64,000 nucleotides of DNA from Ceratopteris richardii. Lineage: Eukaryota; Streptophyta; Polypodiopsida; Polypodiales; Pteridaceae. The notes beneath the pieces are model-generated. The model was given only the letters and a program-made list of their open reading frames with translations. It ran no database searches and had not been told where the DNA came from. Positions 55,898 through 64,000 of the stretch are shown piece after piece. The stretch lies in assembly GCA_020310875.1 (NCBI GenBank), contig CM035417.1, positions 92,156,712-92,220,711 of the forward strand. The letters run 5' to 3'. Both the position numbers and the translations under genes were made by a program. Each line of letters opens with the position of its first letter. The first letter of the stretch is position 1.

Positions 55898-57210
55898 TGC
55901 TCCGGACAGTTCAAAACTAATTTCTTGAGCATGTTAAGTAGAGCTTTATTGGTACTTTCAGCAAGACCATTGGCATGAGGGTAGTATGGAGAGCTAAATT
56001 TATGAACAATCTGTAGGGTGCGAGTAAGTGCACGCAGCAAGGAATTAACAAAATGTGTGCCCTGATCCGAAACAATCTCTAAAGGTAGACCGAACCAAGG
56101 GAACACATCAGTCATCAAACATTTAACCACCACAGACATAGTAGTGGATCGTAACACCCAAGCTTCGGCCCAGTGAGTAGCATAATCCGTACAAGTAAGT
56201 ATATACCGATGATGAGTGATTGTAGCCGGAGGTGTAATAGGTCCAATGAAATCCAAGCCCCACTTTTGAAAAGGTTCAAGGGGAGCAATAGGCTGCAATG
56301 GAACATGATGTCATTGTAGAGGTTGTCCCGAGCGTTGGCAAGCATCACACATTTTAAGAGAAGTAGCAATATCATGTTGCATAGTAGGCCACCATAAGCC
56401 ACTGTGCAAAATTTTCTGGTAAGTAAGATCGACCGAAAAATGACCATCGGAGGGAGTAGAATGTGCCATGGCAATAACCGAAGGAACTTCATGAGGTGGA
56501 ATACACCGTAGAAGCACACCAGAAGGATCCATATAATACAAATATCCCACAATGAGTCAGAATCGTCAACTATACATTGCCAATTTACGATGATCCGAAG
56601 TAGAAGTATGAGTCAGAGGACTACCACTGATGAGGAAGGTATCATTATATGAAGGGGCCACTAGGAGCTCCTGGTCCTCATCTTCGACCAGATTAGTCAT
56701 ATAAATAGCAGGGGTGGTATCATCAATCCCATTGGGAGGTTCACCGGAATCAAGCCGGGATAAGAAATCAGCTAAGGCATGAGCGGATCCTGGATGATGG
56801 ACGACCATGTAATCAAATTCTTGCAGTAATAACACCCACCTGGCTAACCTGCCCCCCAAGTGTTGCTGACGGACAAGATAAACCAAAGCAGCATGATCCA
56901 CATGGAACGTAAATTGGCATCCCAGTACGTAATGCGAAAATTTCTTCACCGAATAAAGTAAGCTGAGGCATTCTCGCTCACTGACTAAGTAATTCCGTTC
57001 AACAGGAGCCAACCGTCGACTAGCATAATAGACATGACGAAACCACTTATCCTGTTGTTGCATGAGCACACTACCGATGGCACTGTCCGAAGCATTCATG
57101 AATACATGGAACGGGAACTGCCAGTTTGGTGCTTGTAGTATAGGAGCTTGGGTTAATAGCGTTTTCAATCGATCAAAGGCAATTTGGCACTCGTTCGTGC
57201 GAACTGTCAA
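55867..57210 (-). pseudogene. Gypsy-G RNase H and integrase
   Basis: RNase H (57210-56566): FHVFMNASDSAIGSVLMQQ (first catalytic Asp changed to Asn), YLVSERECLSLLYSVKKF, FHVDHAALVYLV and HHPGSAHALADFLSR. Integrase: LHSGLWWPTMQHDI and CDACQRSGQP near 56350 (zinc region), KWGLDFIGPITPPATITHHR near 56230, EIVSDQGTHFVNSLL near 56060, SSPYYPHANGLAESTNKALL near 55960, then HWDQFLPSVL and a stop at 55870; the tail AYRTTYKVSIGNTPFKLAYG follows in frame. D, D and E are all present. Confidence 0.9.
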
Positions 57211-58175
57211 GGAGTGCTAGTAATCAACCGATTCAAGGGCATGGCTAAGTGTGTGAGCCACCGAAGATGACACCCATGCCAGCCTATTTGGCCAAGGAAT
57301 CGCATAACCTCCTTGGATGTCGTCGGGGTAGGTGCATCTAAAACGACTTGCACTTTGTCGGGATCCACCTGAATTCCTTCCTTGTAAATAATATGTCCGA
57401 GAAACTTGCCACAGGAGACCAAAAAGACCGAGTTGTTGAGATTTAAACACAACCGGAACTCTCGACACTTAGAGAAACAGCACCAAAGGTGGTAAAGATG
57501 AGCCGATGTATCACGCGATAATGAAAGAACAATACACACGCATGAAGGTGGTTAAATAGGGGAAAAAATTTCTTGCATACATCGTTGGAAGGTACTAGGA
57601 GCATTACGAAGACTGAACCACATCACCGTGCATGCATATACACCCCAATTTGTAATGAACGCAGTCTTTGGTATGTCCATTTCAGCCATGCGCACCTGAT
57701 TGTAACCACTATAACCATCCAAAAAGGAATACATCTCTCATCCAACAACATAATCTAGCATTGTATCCAGAAATGGAAGGGGGAAGGGATCCGATACGAT
57801 CATCGCAATTAGTTTCCGATAATCCACACAGATATGTAGCTACTTATTTTTCTTTGGGACTATAACAATAGGTGAAATCCATTCTGCATGCTCGATGGGA
57901 ACTATGAAACCGACTTTTACCAAGCGATCCAACTCAGCTTTCACTTGAGCAACATAATTTGGGTTCATACGGTAACTAGGTTGCTTGACTGGGCATGCAT
58001 CTAGCTTAAGCATCACGCGATGTTGATAAATGCGGGGGTCCAATCCTTTCATATCTCGATAGTCCCATGCAAATACGTCTTGGAACTTGGTTAGCAACTG
58101 TAGTAGACTATTTTGAAAGATTTCCGGTAATCCTCCCTTAATCTTCACCAGCCGTGGTATTTCTTCATTTCCCAA
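57211..58175 (-). pseudogene. Gypsy-G reverse transcriptase, catalytic doublet missing
   Basis: Leftward: FQDVFAWDYRDMKGLDPRIY, QPSYRMNPNYVAQVKAELDR, HAEWISPIVIVPKKNK, a TAG, LHICVDYRKL, MYSFLDGYSGYNQVRMAEMD, ITNWGVYACTVMWFSLRNAP, then VCIVLSLSRDTSAHLYHL where the YxDD box should be. The two Asp codons seem deleted in frame. KFLGHIIYKEGIQVDPDKVQ and EVMRFLGQIGWH complete the domain. Stops near 57840, 57730 and 57550 break it. Confidence 0.88.
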
Positions 58176-59003
58176 ATCACAGGTGATAAATTGGTCTTCC
58201 GGTACATAGAAGTGTTGTGGCGTGGGTGTATCCTCCGATGATGGGAATAAATGGTGAAAACTTTGGGCATTTGAAGTTGGATCTAGATCTAGGTCCCTTT
58301 CTCCTAGAACCGAAACTACCGAACAGGTGACCAGACTCCAATTGTCTGCTACCGCTTATAAGTCAACTGACCCCAAGGTGAGCAAATCCTGTTTAGCCTT
58401 GAGAAAAGCTTTTGCTTCATCGTCTGAAAGTCCATCCAACATATGCACATGTTTGGCTACATAGGGTCGAGCATGGAGATCGCATGGTTACATCTCATCT
58501 AACGAAACGACATATTTCTGGTGATTACTTTTGAAAATAAGCTCGTGTGCTGACCAGTCTTACAATACTTTCGCCTGTTTCAACTAGGGCCTTCCAAACA
58601 GTAAGTTGTAGTTCAGAGTTGAATCAGGTAATTCTAGAATATCAAAAGTCATTTTTAACACCGCTCCTTGAAGAGTAATGGGTATGTCTCGAACCAAACC
58701 CATTGGGTAGACCCTGGACTGATCTGCCTTTCGAACAAAAAATTAAACAGGTTCAATTTGTGTCCATTCTAACCATTTACAAAGGCCGGTTGTTGCAATA
58801 TTCATTCCAGAGCCTCCATCGATTAACACCTGGTTGATTTTATGGTTTTTATACCATACCGTAATTACAGGAATAACATGTTCTACCGCATAATCAATAT
58901 CTGGACTAATAGTGGCCGTAGTAGGTGTACAAGATGATTCGGGACAAACTTGTTGCTGGAATTGTTGTCGTACACCCGGAACCAAGGCTAATAGTTGCCC
59001 CAA
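58176..59003 (-). pseudogene. Gypsy-G protease and linker
   Basis: The frame 59003-58743 ends with WYKNHKINQVLIDGGSGMNI, the aspartic-protease motif DGGSG of plant gypsy elements. Bases 58740-58176 continue with decayed protease and linker sequence, broken by stops. Confidence 0.8.
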
Positions 59004-59138
59004 CGGTATTGTGATGGAAGCTTGCTAGAGTACATTCCACACAGAGTCAAAATTTGACGTATTCCTGACCGTATTCAGTGGACTCTCTAGTGGTACCTTC
59101 ACCGGACTTGATGCCTCCGATGGTGAATTTAGTACTGT

Positions 59139-60905
59139 CTACTGAACCACCGGTACTAGGTCCGGGAAAATCGCTGGTTCTTGAGTGGCCCACATACTAG
59201 CTTTGGTGAACACTCTCTGTTGTTCTCGAATGCCCGGCTCAAAAATCTCCGCAGCTGGTTGTAATTTTTTACCAGAATAGGTTTGGATCACTACTGCTTG
59301 AGTATATAATGTTGAAATATATATGATGTTGGCCATTGGATTCTTTCACTCCTTTCTTTGTTTATCATACTCGGTCGCCTCTTTACAATATCTTCGAATA
59401 TGCCCAATCTGGCCACAGAAATGGCATCTAGGTGGTGGGAGAGATGTGCCTTCACCTGATTGATCGGAATTCCACCGAGTCTGGCCAAAATTGTTTGCTC
59501 GTGTTCCTCAATAGGTTCTATAGCTTTGGTAGGAAGTATTCCTCAATTGCGGTGGTACATAGTGAGCAACCGTTTGTCCTTGCTCTTGTATTAAAGCGTT
59601 TAAGGGTGGCTTGGCCTGTACTTTGGCATTATAAGGACATGTTTCAATGGAGTGACTTGTCGTATTACAGATAGCACAGTACATTTGGTTCAATGCACAC
59701 GCAGAAGCAATGTGTCCTGGGTTCTTACATTTTGTGCAATACACTTGTTTCAATGAATCTTCACTCTTACCTTTGGTTGCCTTTAGCCAATCCAAATCTT
59801 CAGCGAATCCAGCCACCTTATGTTCCAACTGTAATGCCATAGCTATAACTGCATCCAGAGTCATTCCGCCCACACATTGTATGATCATGACTTGTTTGAG
59901 TTGAGAATTTAACCCATTAATAAACCACTAGGTGATGATCACATCATCCGGTAGGTTGGCATGCACTGGTGGCAGTTGCCGTAGATGAGTATGAAATAAA
60001 GTGGCATACTCCTGCACATTCTGGTGTGGTTTTTGTCTATTGTTTTGCAGATAATCAAAGATCTCAACTGCATTTTTCTTCAACTGGAATCGTTGTAAGA
60101 AGGCATCCTTAACATCATCGTATTGGCCGAAATGGTTAATGTCATATTCGGTTAGCCACAGAGCTGCGTCATTAACGAATGTAGACTGGAACACTATAGC
60201 TTTATATGCCGGATCCGCTTGGTAGTTCAGTACTGCATAATTAATTTCAAAAGTTCTTACATGTGCATCCAGGTCATCATCGGGGAACCCGCAAAATTTT
60301 GTATATGTAACTCCAACGGGTACCGCTCGTGGTGGTATGCCCTATTGCTGTTGCTGTTGTTGTTGATGTTGATGTTGATCCTGTTGCTGTTGCGAACCAC
60401 TCATGGTGTTTGAATCAATAGGAAATGTTACTGTCGAATGATTTGACCCCGTTACACCTGATTGCAGCTGTGTTGCCCTGTCATCTGACACGCCCCCTGT
60501 TAATTGAATATCATTACGTCATTCCCACACACCTACACCCACTTGCCCTTCATCGTAATGGCCTTCTATAGTGAACTTTTCACCAAACATTTCATCCAAC
60601 AACACACTAGTTTCCTCAATATCGGAACCAAGAATGCAACTTTCACCAAAATTCAGCAACCTGTCCCCAAAATTATCCGAGGTTCCATCGGAATTCCACA
60701 GACTACTATCAAAATTTTTCACACTGTCACCAAAACTAGTGCTTAATTCTCCAACCTTACTTTCTGCAGATAGGGTTGGTTGCACCTCTGGTATTCCCTG
60801 TAACCCTTGCACAAGGAAATGCTGAGGTGGTACCCCACTGGCCCAAATTTCGCGCTTTCCTTCCAACGTTTGTCTGTCATCACTACTACTCTGAGGTGTG
60901 CCCAA
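59139..60905 (-). pseudogene. Gypsy-G gag with three zinc knuckles
   Basis: It starts MGTPQSSSDDRQTLEGKREI at 60905 (an upstream start at 61084 in another frame is possible). A polar N-terminal region leads to a Gln run coded at 60345-60400, then the gag core (FVNDAALWLTEYDINHFGQ, FLQRFQLKKNAVEIFDYL). Three CCHC knuckles follow: CTKCKNPGHIASAC near 59710, CAICNTTSHSIETC near 59650 and, after a frameshift, CHFCGQIGHIRRYC near 59395-59430. Three knuckles are more than the usual one. Stops lie near 60520, 60343 and 59927. Confidence 0.83.
60345..60400 (-). repeat. CAG/CAA (poly-Gln) repeat in Gypsy-G gag
   Basis: On the plus strand a run of TTGCTG/TTGATG triplets, coding for Gln and some His on the minus strand. 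Confidence 0.85.
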
Positions 60906-61083
60906 TGTGCTAGGAATTTGCCAGGGATGCTGATCCCTTTTGTACTTCGGGTATGATTCGCCAGAATGTGTTTGTTGCAGAGCAAAGTAGGCACGAGAAA
61001 GGAGAGCCCCAAAATTTTCAAATTTATGGGTATATTTTTCTTCTTCAAAGTCTTAGGAAATTCCCTCAAGCCATGTAAATGCA

Positions 61084-61100
61084 CTAGAGGAGTCCTCTAG
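61084..61100. repeat. 17-bp near-palindrome
   Basis: CTAGAGGA, one base, then TCCTCTAG. It lies at the boundary between Gypsy-G and the Gypsy-H LTR. It could be incidental. Confidence 0.6.
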
Positions 61101-61119
61101 TTGCATAATCCCAACTTGC

Positions 61120-61860
61120 TGTAAAGTATTCCTTGTAAATTAGTAGGAAATTCACTTTTTAGCAATAAAGTGCCGATCTCTTGTGTGAAAGGATCAAATT
61201 TAGGGCACATGTATATAAGTCACTTTGTGACTCTTTGTAAGGACTTTTTGCCATTCTGAAGAAGGAGAGCTCCGGATTTTCAAAATTGCTTCTTTCTTGC
61301 AGATTTCCATCTTCTCTTGGATCTTCTATGTGTGTGTAATGTTTGGAATGTGTGTGTTGGACTGTTGTCTAGCCCTCCCCACTGTTTTTGAGCTACTCTA
61401 GTGTGTGTGTGTGAGCTGGTAGAGGTTGTGGAGTGAGTGTGGGTGTTTCCCACCATTCACTATTTTGGTCATAACTTGAAGTACGGTTATCAAAATCAAG
61501 TTAAACCACTTGCAATAGATGCATCTCATCGAGAGCTTTGAAATGCGCCCACTACTGACTATATTCGGAGTCTAGAGCTAGGAGAAATCCTCGATTTACT
61601 GAAAACTGTTGTAAGTGGTATTGCGGTAGACACTTTCAGTATTTCAGTGAGTTAGAGAGGTGGATTAGTCTTTTCTCATACATATAAGCTGAACCACTTC
61701 ATTTTCCATCATGTGTGCACATGTCCTCATACACTTGGTTAGGTCATTGATCGGATTGACAAGTAAGCGTGTGTCAATTTCCCACTATATGCACTTGTGT
61801 TGCAAATGAGGTTTAGTCTCTTTGGTATAAGTTCTTAAGTCTTCTTGACTTAGGTACACA
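61120..61860 (+). repeat. Gypsy-H 5' LTR (probable)
   Basis: The right end (TAGGTACACA) is set by the primer site 7 bases on. The left end is a guess: TGTAAAGTATTCC at 61120 gives the usual TG...CA ends and puts a TATA box about 90 bp inside. No 3' partner lies in the window. Confidence 0.5.
61212..61219 (+). promoter_or_regulatory. TATA box in the Gypsy-H LTR
   Basis: TATATAAG in the context CACATGTATATAAGTCACT fits a plant TATA box in the position expected for an LTR promoter. Confidence 0.5.
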
Positions 61861-61866
61861 CGTTTT

Positions 61867-61883
61867 TGGCACCGTTGCCGGCG
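61867..61883 (+). other. Gypsy-H primer binding site (tRNA-Asp type)
   Basis: TGGCACCGTTGCCGGCG differs by two or so bases from TGGCGCCGTTGCCGGGG, the tRNA-Asp-type primer site common in Athila/Tat-like plant gypsy elements. Confidence 0.82.
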
Positions 61884-62534
61884 AACACTCAGCCAAGGTG
61901 CCTTCATGATGGTTATAGATCGAGTGTGATGAAATCGTACTTGTAGAAGTGAACTCGTTCAGTGGCAAGTAGCCAATCACTTTAGCACTTGTTACTTCAC
62001 ATCCCGGAGGTGTGTGTAATGAGTTTTTAGGTTTAGGGTCAATAGGAAGGGAGAGAAGGAAGAGTTAGGTTAGGTTAGAAGGAGAGGAGAGGAGAAGAGA
62101 AGTGAAGTAGGAGTAGGCCAAGACCAAGAAAAATCCCAAAACATTTGCTAAATTAGTGTAATTGAGTTTCAGTCACCAAAAGTATAAAAACCAAAAATTT
62201 TAGTTCAATTCTCAACTGTTCTGAAAAGCAGTATCGTGTGCGAGCAGCGATAGGTATCGCGAGTGTGGTATCGGGTGTTACAGGCTATCAAAGCTAGTGT
62301 TTGAGCTCAAGGTGCCAGCAAGAGATCACAGAGGTAAGTCCCCATAAGATTGCTTTGGCAAAAACTCCTTAGAAGTGCACAAAAAATTGATTATTTGCGC
62401 ATCTGGTATCACGGGGGGGAAAGGAAGAGTTCAGAGGACTTGTTTTTGTGAAGCAAGGGTGTAGAAGTGAAGAGGGATAAGAGAAATGCAAGGGGGAAGG
62501 AAAAATTTTGATTTTTGAGATATTTTGGCTTGAG
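61884..62534 (+). other. Gypsy-H leader before the array
   Basis: Non-coding. Purine-rich AGGAGAGGAGAGG-type sequence lies near 62080-62110. Isolated GGTATCGCGAG-like words appear from 62230, foreshadowing the array. Confidence 0.5.
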
Positions 62535-63410
62535 TATCGCGATCGGTTGAGCTTTTGGTATCGCGATACCAAAAATTCCCTTGTATCGCGATACTCGTCA
62601 AAGTATCGTATCATTGATTGCCAGCCTTGGTATCGCAATACCACTCGTGGTATCATATCGCCAGGTTGGTATCGCGATCGCATTTTACCAAAGTGGTATC
62701 GTATTGCGGTCCACTTTTGGTATCGTATCGTCCCGTGTCCTAGTATAGTATCGCAATACCATAGTACTATCGTATCGTGCAAGCGGTGGTATCGTATCGC
62801 CATTTGCATTGGTATCATATCGTGTCTGTCAGTTTTGTGTCGCGATACCATACCAATATCGTATCGTCCCATACCCTAGTATCGTATCGCGAGAATCCCA
62901 GGTATCGTATCACCCAATTGTTGGTATCATATCGTGCAAACCCCAAGTGTCGTATCGTCTCTTTTTCGGTGTTGTATCGCGATACCATCTTGGTATCGTA
63001 TCGTCCCTTCATTGTAGTATCGTATCGCATGAGGAGATAGGTATCGTATCGAGCAAGCTCCAGTATCGTATCGTGCCCTTTTTGGTATCGGATCGTCCAA
63101 AAAGTGGTATCGTATCGTCTGGGTTTCCAGTATTGTATCGTCTGACTTTTCAGTATCATATCGTGGGAATTCTTAGTATTGTATTGTGAATAGGCCTGGT
63201 ATCTATTCCTCAAGTATCGTATCGCCAAGATAGCCAGTATCGTATCGTGATCAACAGCGGTATCGTATCGTCTGTTGCTGCAGTATCGTATCGCCTAGTT
63301 CTCAAGTATCGTATCGTGAGCGGGTGTGGTATCGTATCGTGGCCAGTTTGGTATCGCCCAAGGTAGTATCACCTCGTGTAGTATCGCCTGGTGTGGTATC
63401 GTCCAGATCT
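62535..63410 (+). repeat. Array of a conserved 11-mer with unique 11-13 bp spacers
   Basis: GTATCGTATCG (variants GTATCGCGATA, GTATCATATCG) recurs nearly every 22-24 bp. In the best part (63000-63340) the core is constant while the roughly 12-bp spacers (for example TGATCAACAGCG, TCTGTTGCTGCA, CCTAGTTCTCAA) share nothing. About 35-40 units are present. The period is not a multiple of three, so the short frames across it are not genes. Confidence 0.9.
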
Positions 63411-63626
63411 TTTGAAGCATTTTGAAGGGCAAACTTGAAGCATTGGAGGAGCCACTTAGGGAGAGTTCCAAAGACCTGGAGAGCCTCAAGAGGGTGAATG
63501 AACTTGAGGTCAGGGAGAGTGCTAAGTAGTTGAAGAAGTGTCATATCTTCTGTTGGAAGTGCCGCTCAGTTGAGTCACTGCTCTGTCTATTCAGACACCT
63601 CTAGTGACTCAGAGGAGGAGATACCC

Positions 63627-64000
63627 ATGGCTTCAGAAGACATGCAGGGCCCTGCCCCAGGTAGAAACTTCATGACTACTGTGGAGGGAGAGTACTGTAC
63701 CTCCTTACAATATGTTTCTACTAATTACCAGGAGATTCCCATCTACCTGGATGGCTTAAACAAATATGTGGCTAGAATGGTAACTCCCAGGGATGCCGCA
63801 TTTGTGCCCAGACCTGCTGTTAAGTATGAAGGAGGAGCATACATGGACAAGATAGGTCACATCTACATAGTAACCAAATTTCCCGATTTGATCAATGAAA
63901 GGGGAGAGTTAGAGGGACAAGAAAACTCAGGGAGACCAAACCCTGAGGAATTAGTGACAACCCCTAGAGGTAGGTCCCAGGTGACACGAGTCTTGAGAGG
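63627..64000 (+). CDS. N-terminal part of an ORF at the gag position of Gypsy-H (partial)
   Basis: An open frame of at least 124 codons starts MASEDMQGPAPGRNFMTTVE and continues to the window end. The first ATG after the in-frame TGA near 63531 was chosen. It contains YQEIPIYLDGLNKYVARMV and MDKIGHIYIVTKFPDLINER. I recognise no domain. Balanced composition and lack of stops in this frame suggest it is or recently was coding. By position it should be the start of gag, but it does not show the usual gag core so far. Confidence 0.55.
   Translation, partial: MASEDMQGPAPGRNFMTTVEGEYCTSLQYVSTNYQEIPIYLDGLNKYVARMVTPRDAAFVPRPAVKYEGGAYMDKIGHIYIVTKFPDLINERGELEGQENSGRPNPEELVTTPRGRSQVTRVLR

Larger units (their letters stand above)
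54001..61110 (-). mobile_element. Gypsy-G: Ty3/gypsy retrotransposon, minus strand, with extra ORF
   Basis: From right to left: gag with zinc knuckles, protease, RT, RNase H, integrase, then an extra coiled-coil frame. The order PR-RT-RH-INT defines Ty3/gypsy. Frame interruptions are moderate in number. I cannot match LTRs; the right end seems cut or abutted by the Gypsy-H LTR near 61120. Confidence 0.85.
61861..64000 (+). mobile_element. Gypsy-H internal region, runs off the window
   Basis: From the primer site it has a long leader (about 1.74 kb) with a spaced 11-mer array, then an open frame where gag is expected. Only the 5' end of the element is present, so the clade is uncertain. Confidence 0.65.

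Noticed and set aside
62369-63228. Frames of 120-167 codons rich in Tyr, Arg and Ile
   Set aside because: They are translations of the GTATCGTATCG array, whose period of about 23 bp shifts frame every unit.
62535-63410. CRISPR array
   Set aside because: Constant core and unique spacers look similar at first, but the core is 11 bp, the spacers about 12 bp, the setting is a plant retrotransposon and no cas genes exist here.

Overview
This window looks like a piece of a large, repeat-dominated land-plant nuclear genome. Ty1/copia and Ty3/gypsy retrotransposons with plant-type primer sites, CACTA (En/Spm) DNA transposons with plant-type transposase genes, a LINE fragment and long dinucleotide-derived arrays fill it almost completely. 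I see no ordinary host gene, no tRNA or rRNA gene and no CRISPR array. The species cannot be named from the sequence; a big-genome seed plant or fern would fit.

Region 1 (1-17300) is an old Copia element (Copia-B, + strand). A 12-kb CACTA element (CACTA-1, 502-12553) sits inside its 5' LTR. CACTA-1 carries broken leftward genes for a TNP2-like and a Ptta/TNPA-like transposase protein. It was itself hit by Copia-A (1791-7275, target duplication ATTAG). The Copia-A 3' LTR and its flank were later duplicated in tandem (767-bp unit). The right part of CACTA-1 is AT-rich, then TG-rich and CT-rich simple sequence.

Region 2 (17300-29025) holds decayed gypsy pieces (18050-18730, 27405-28060) and Copia-C (20264-26785, - strand), whose reverse-transcriptase region is split by a 5'-truncated LINE (22391-23474).

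Region 3 (29026-49328) is a deep nest. Copia-D (- strand) was interrupted by a solo LTR (29506-29956, target duplication CCTTG) and by CACTA-2 (33059-47344, target duplication TAT). CACTA-2 was then interrupted by the young, nearly intact Copia-E (34163-40528, target duplication ATACA). CACTA-2 carries two interleaved genes on opposite strands: a rightward gene with a Cys/His cluster and a SET-like domain, and a leftward seven-exon Ptta/TNPA-like gene. A 2.7-kb TG-rich higher-order array fills its right part.

Region 4 (49329-64000) is gypsy territory. Gypsy-F has its RT-to-integrase segment inverted relative to its protease and integrase tail. Gypsy-G (- strand) has gag with three zinc knuckles, protease, RT, RNase H and integrase, then an extra coiled-coil reading frame. 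Gypsy-H (+ strand) starts at about 61120 with an LTR and a tRNA-Asp-type primer site. Its leader holds a striking array of a near-constant 11-mer separated by unique spacers of 11-13 bp (62535-63410), followed by an open reading frame that runs off the window.

The best candidates for something new are the spaced 11-mer array of Gypsy-H, the SET-like gene carried by CACTA-2, and the extra frame of Gypsy-G.
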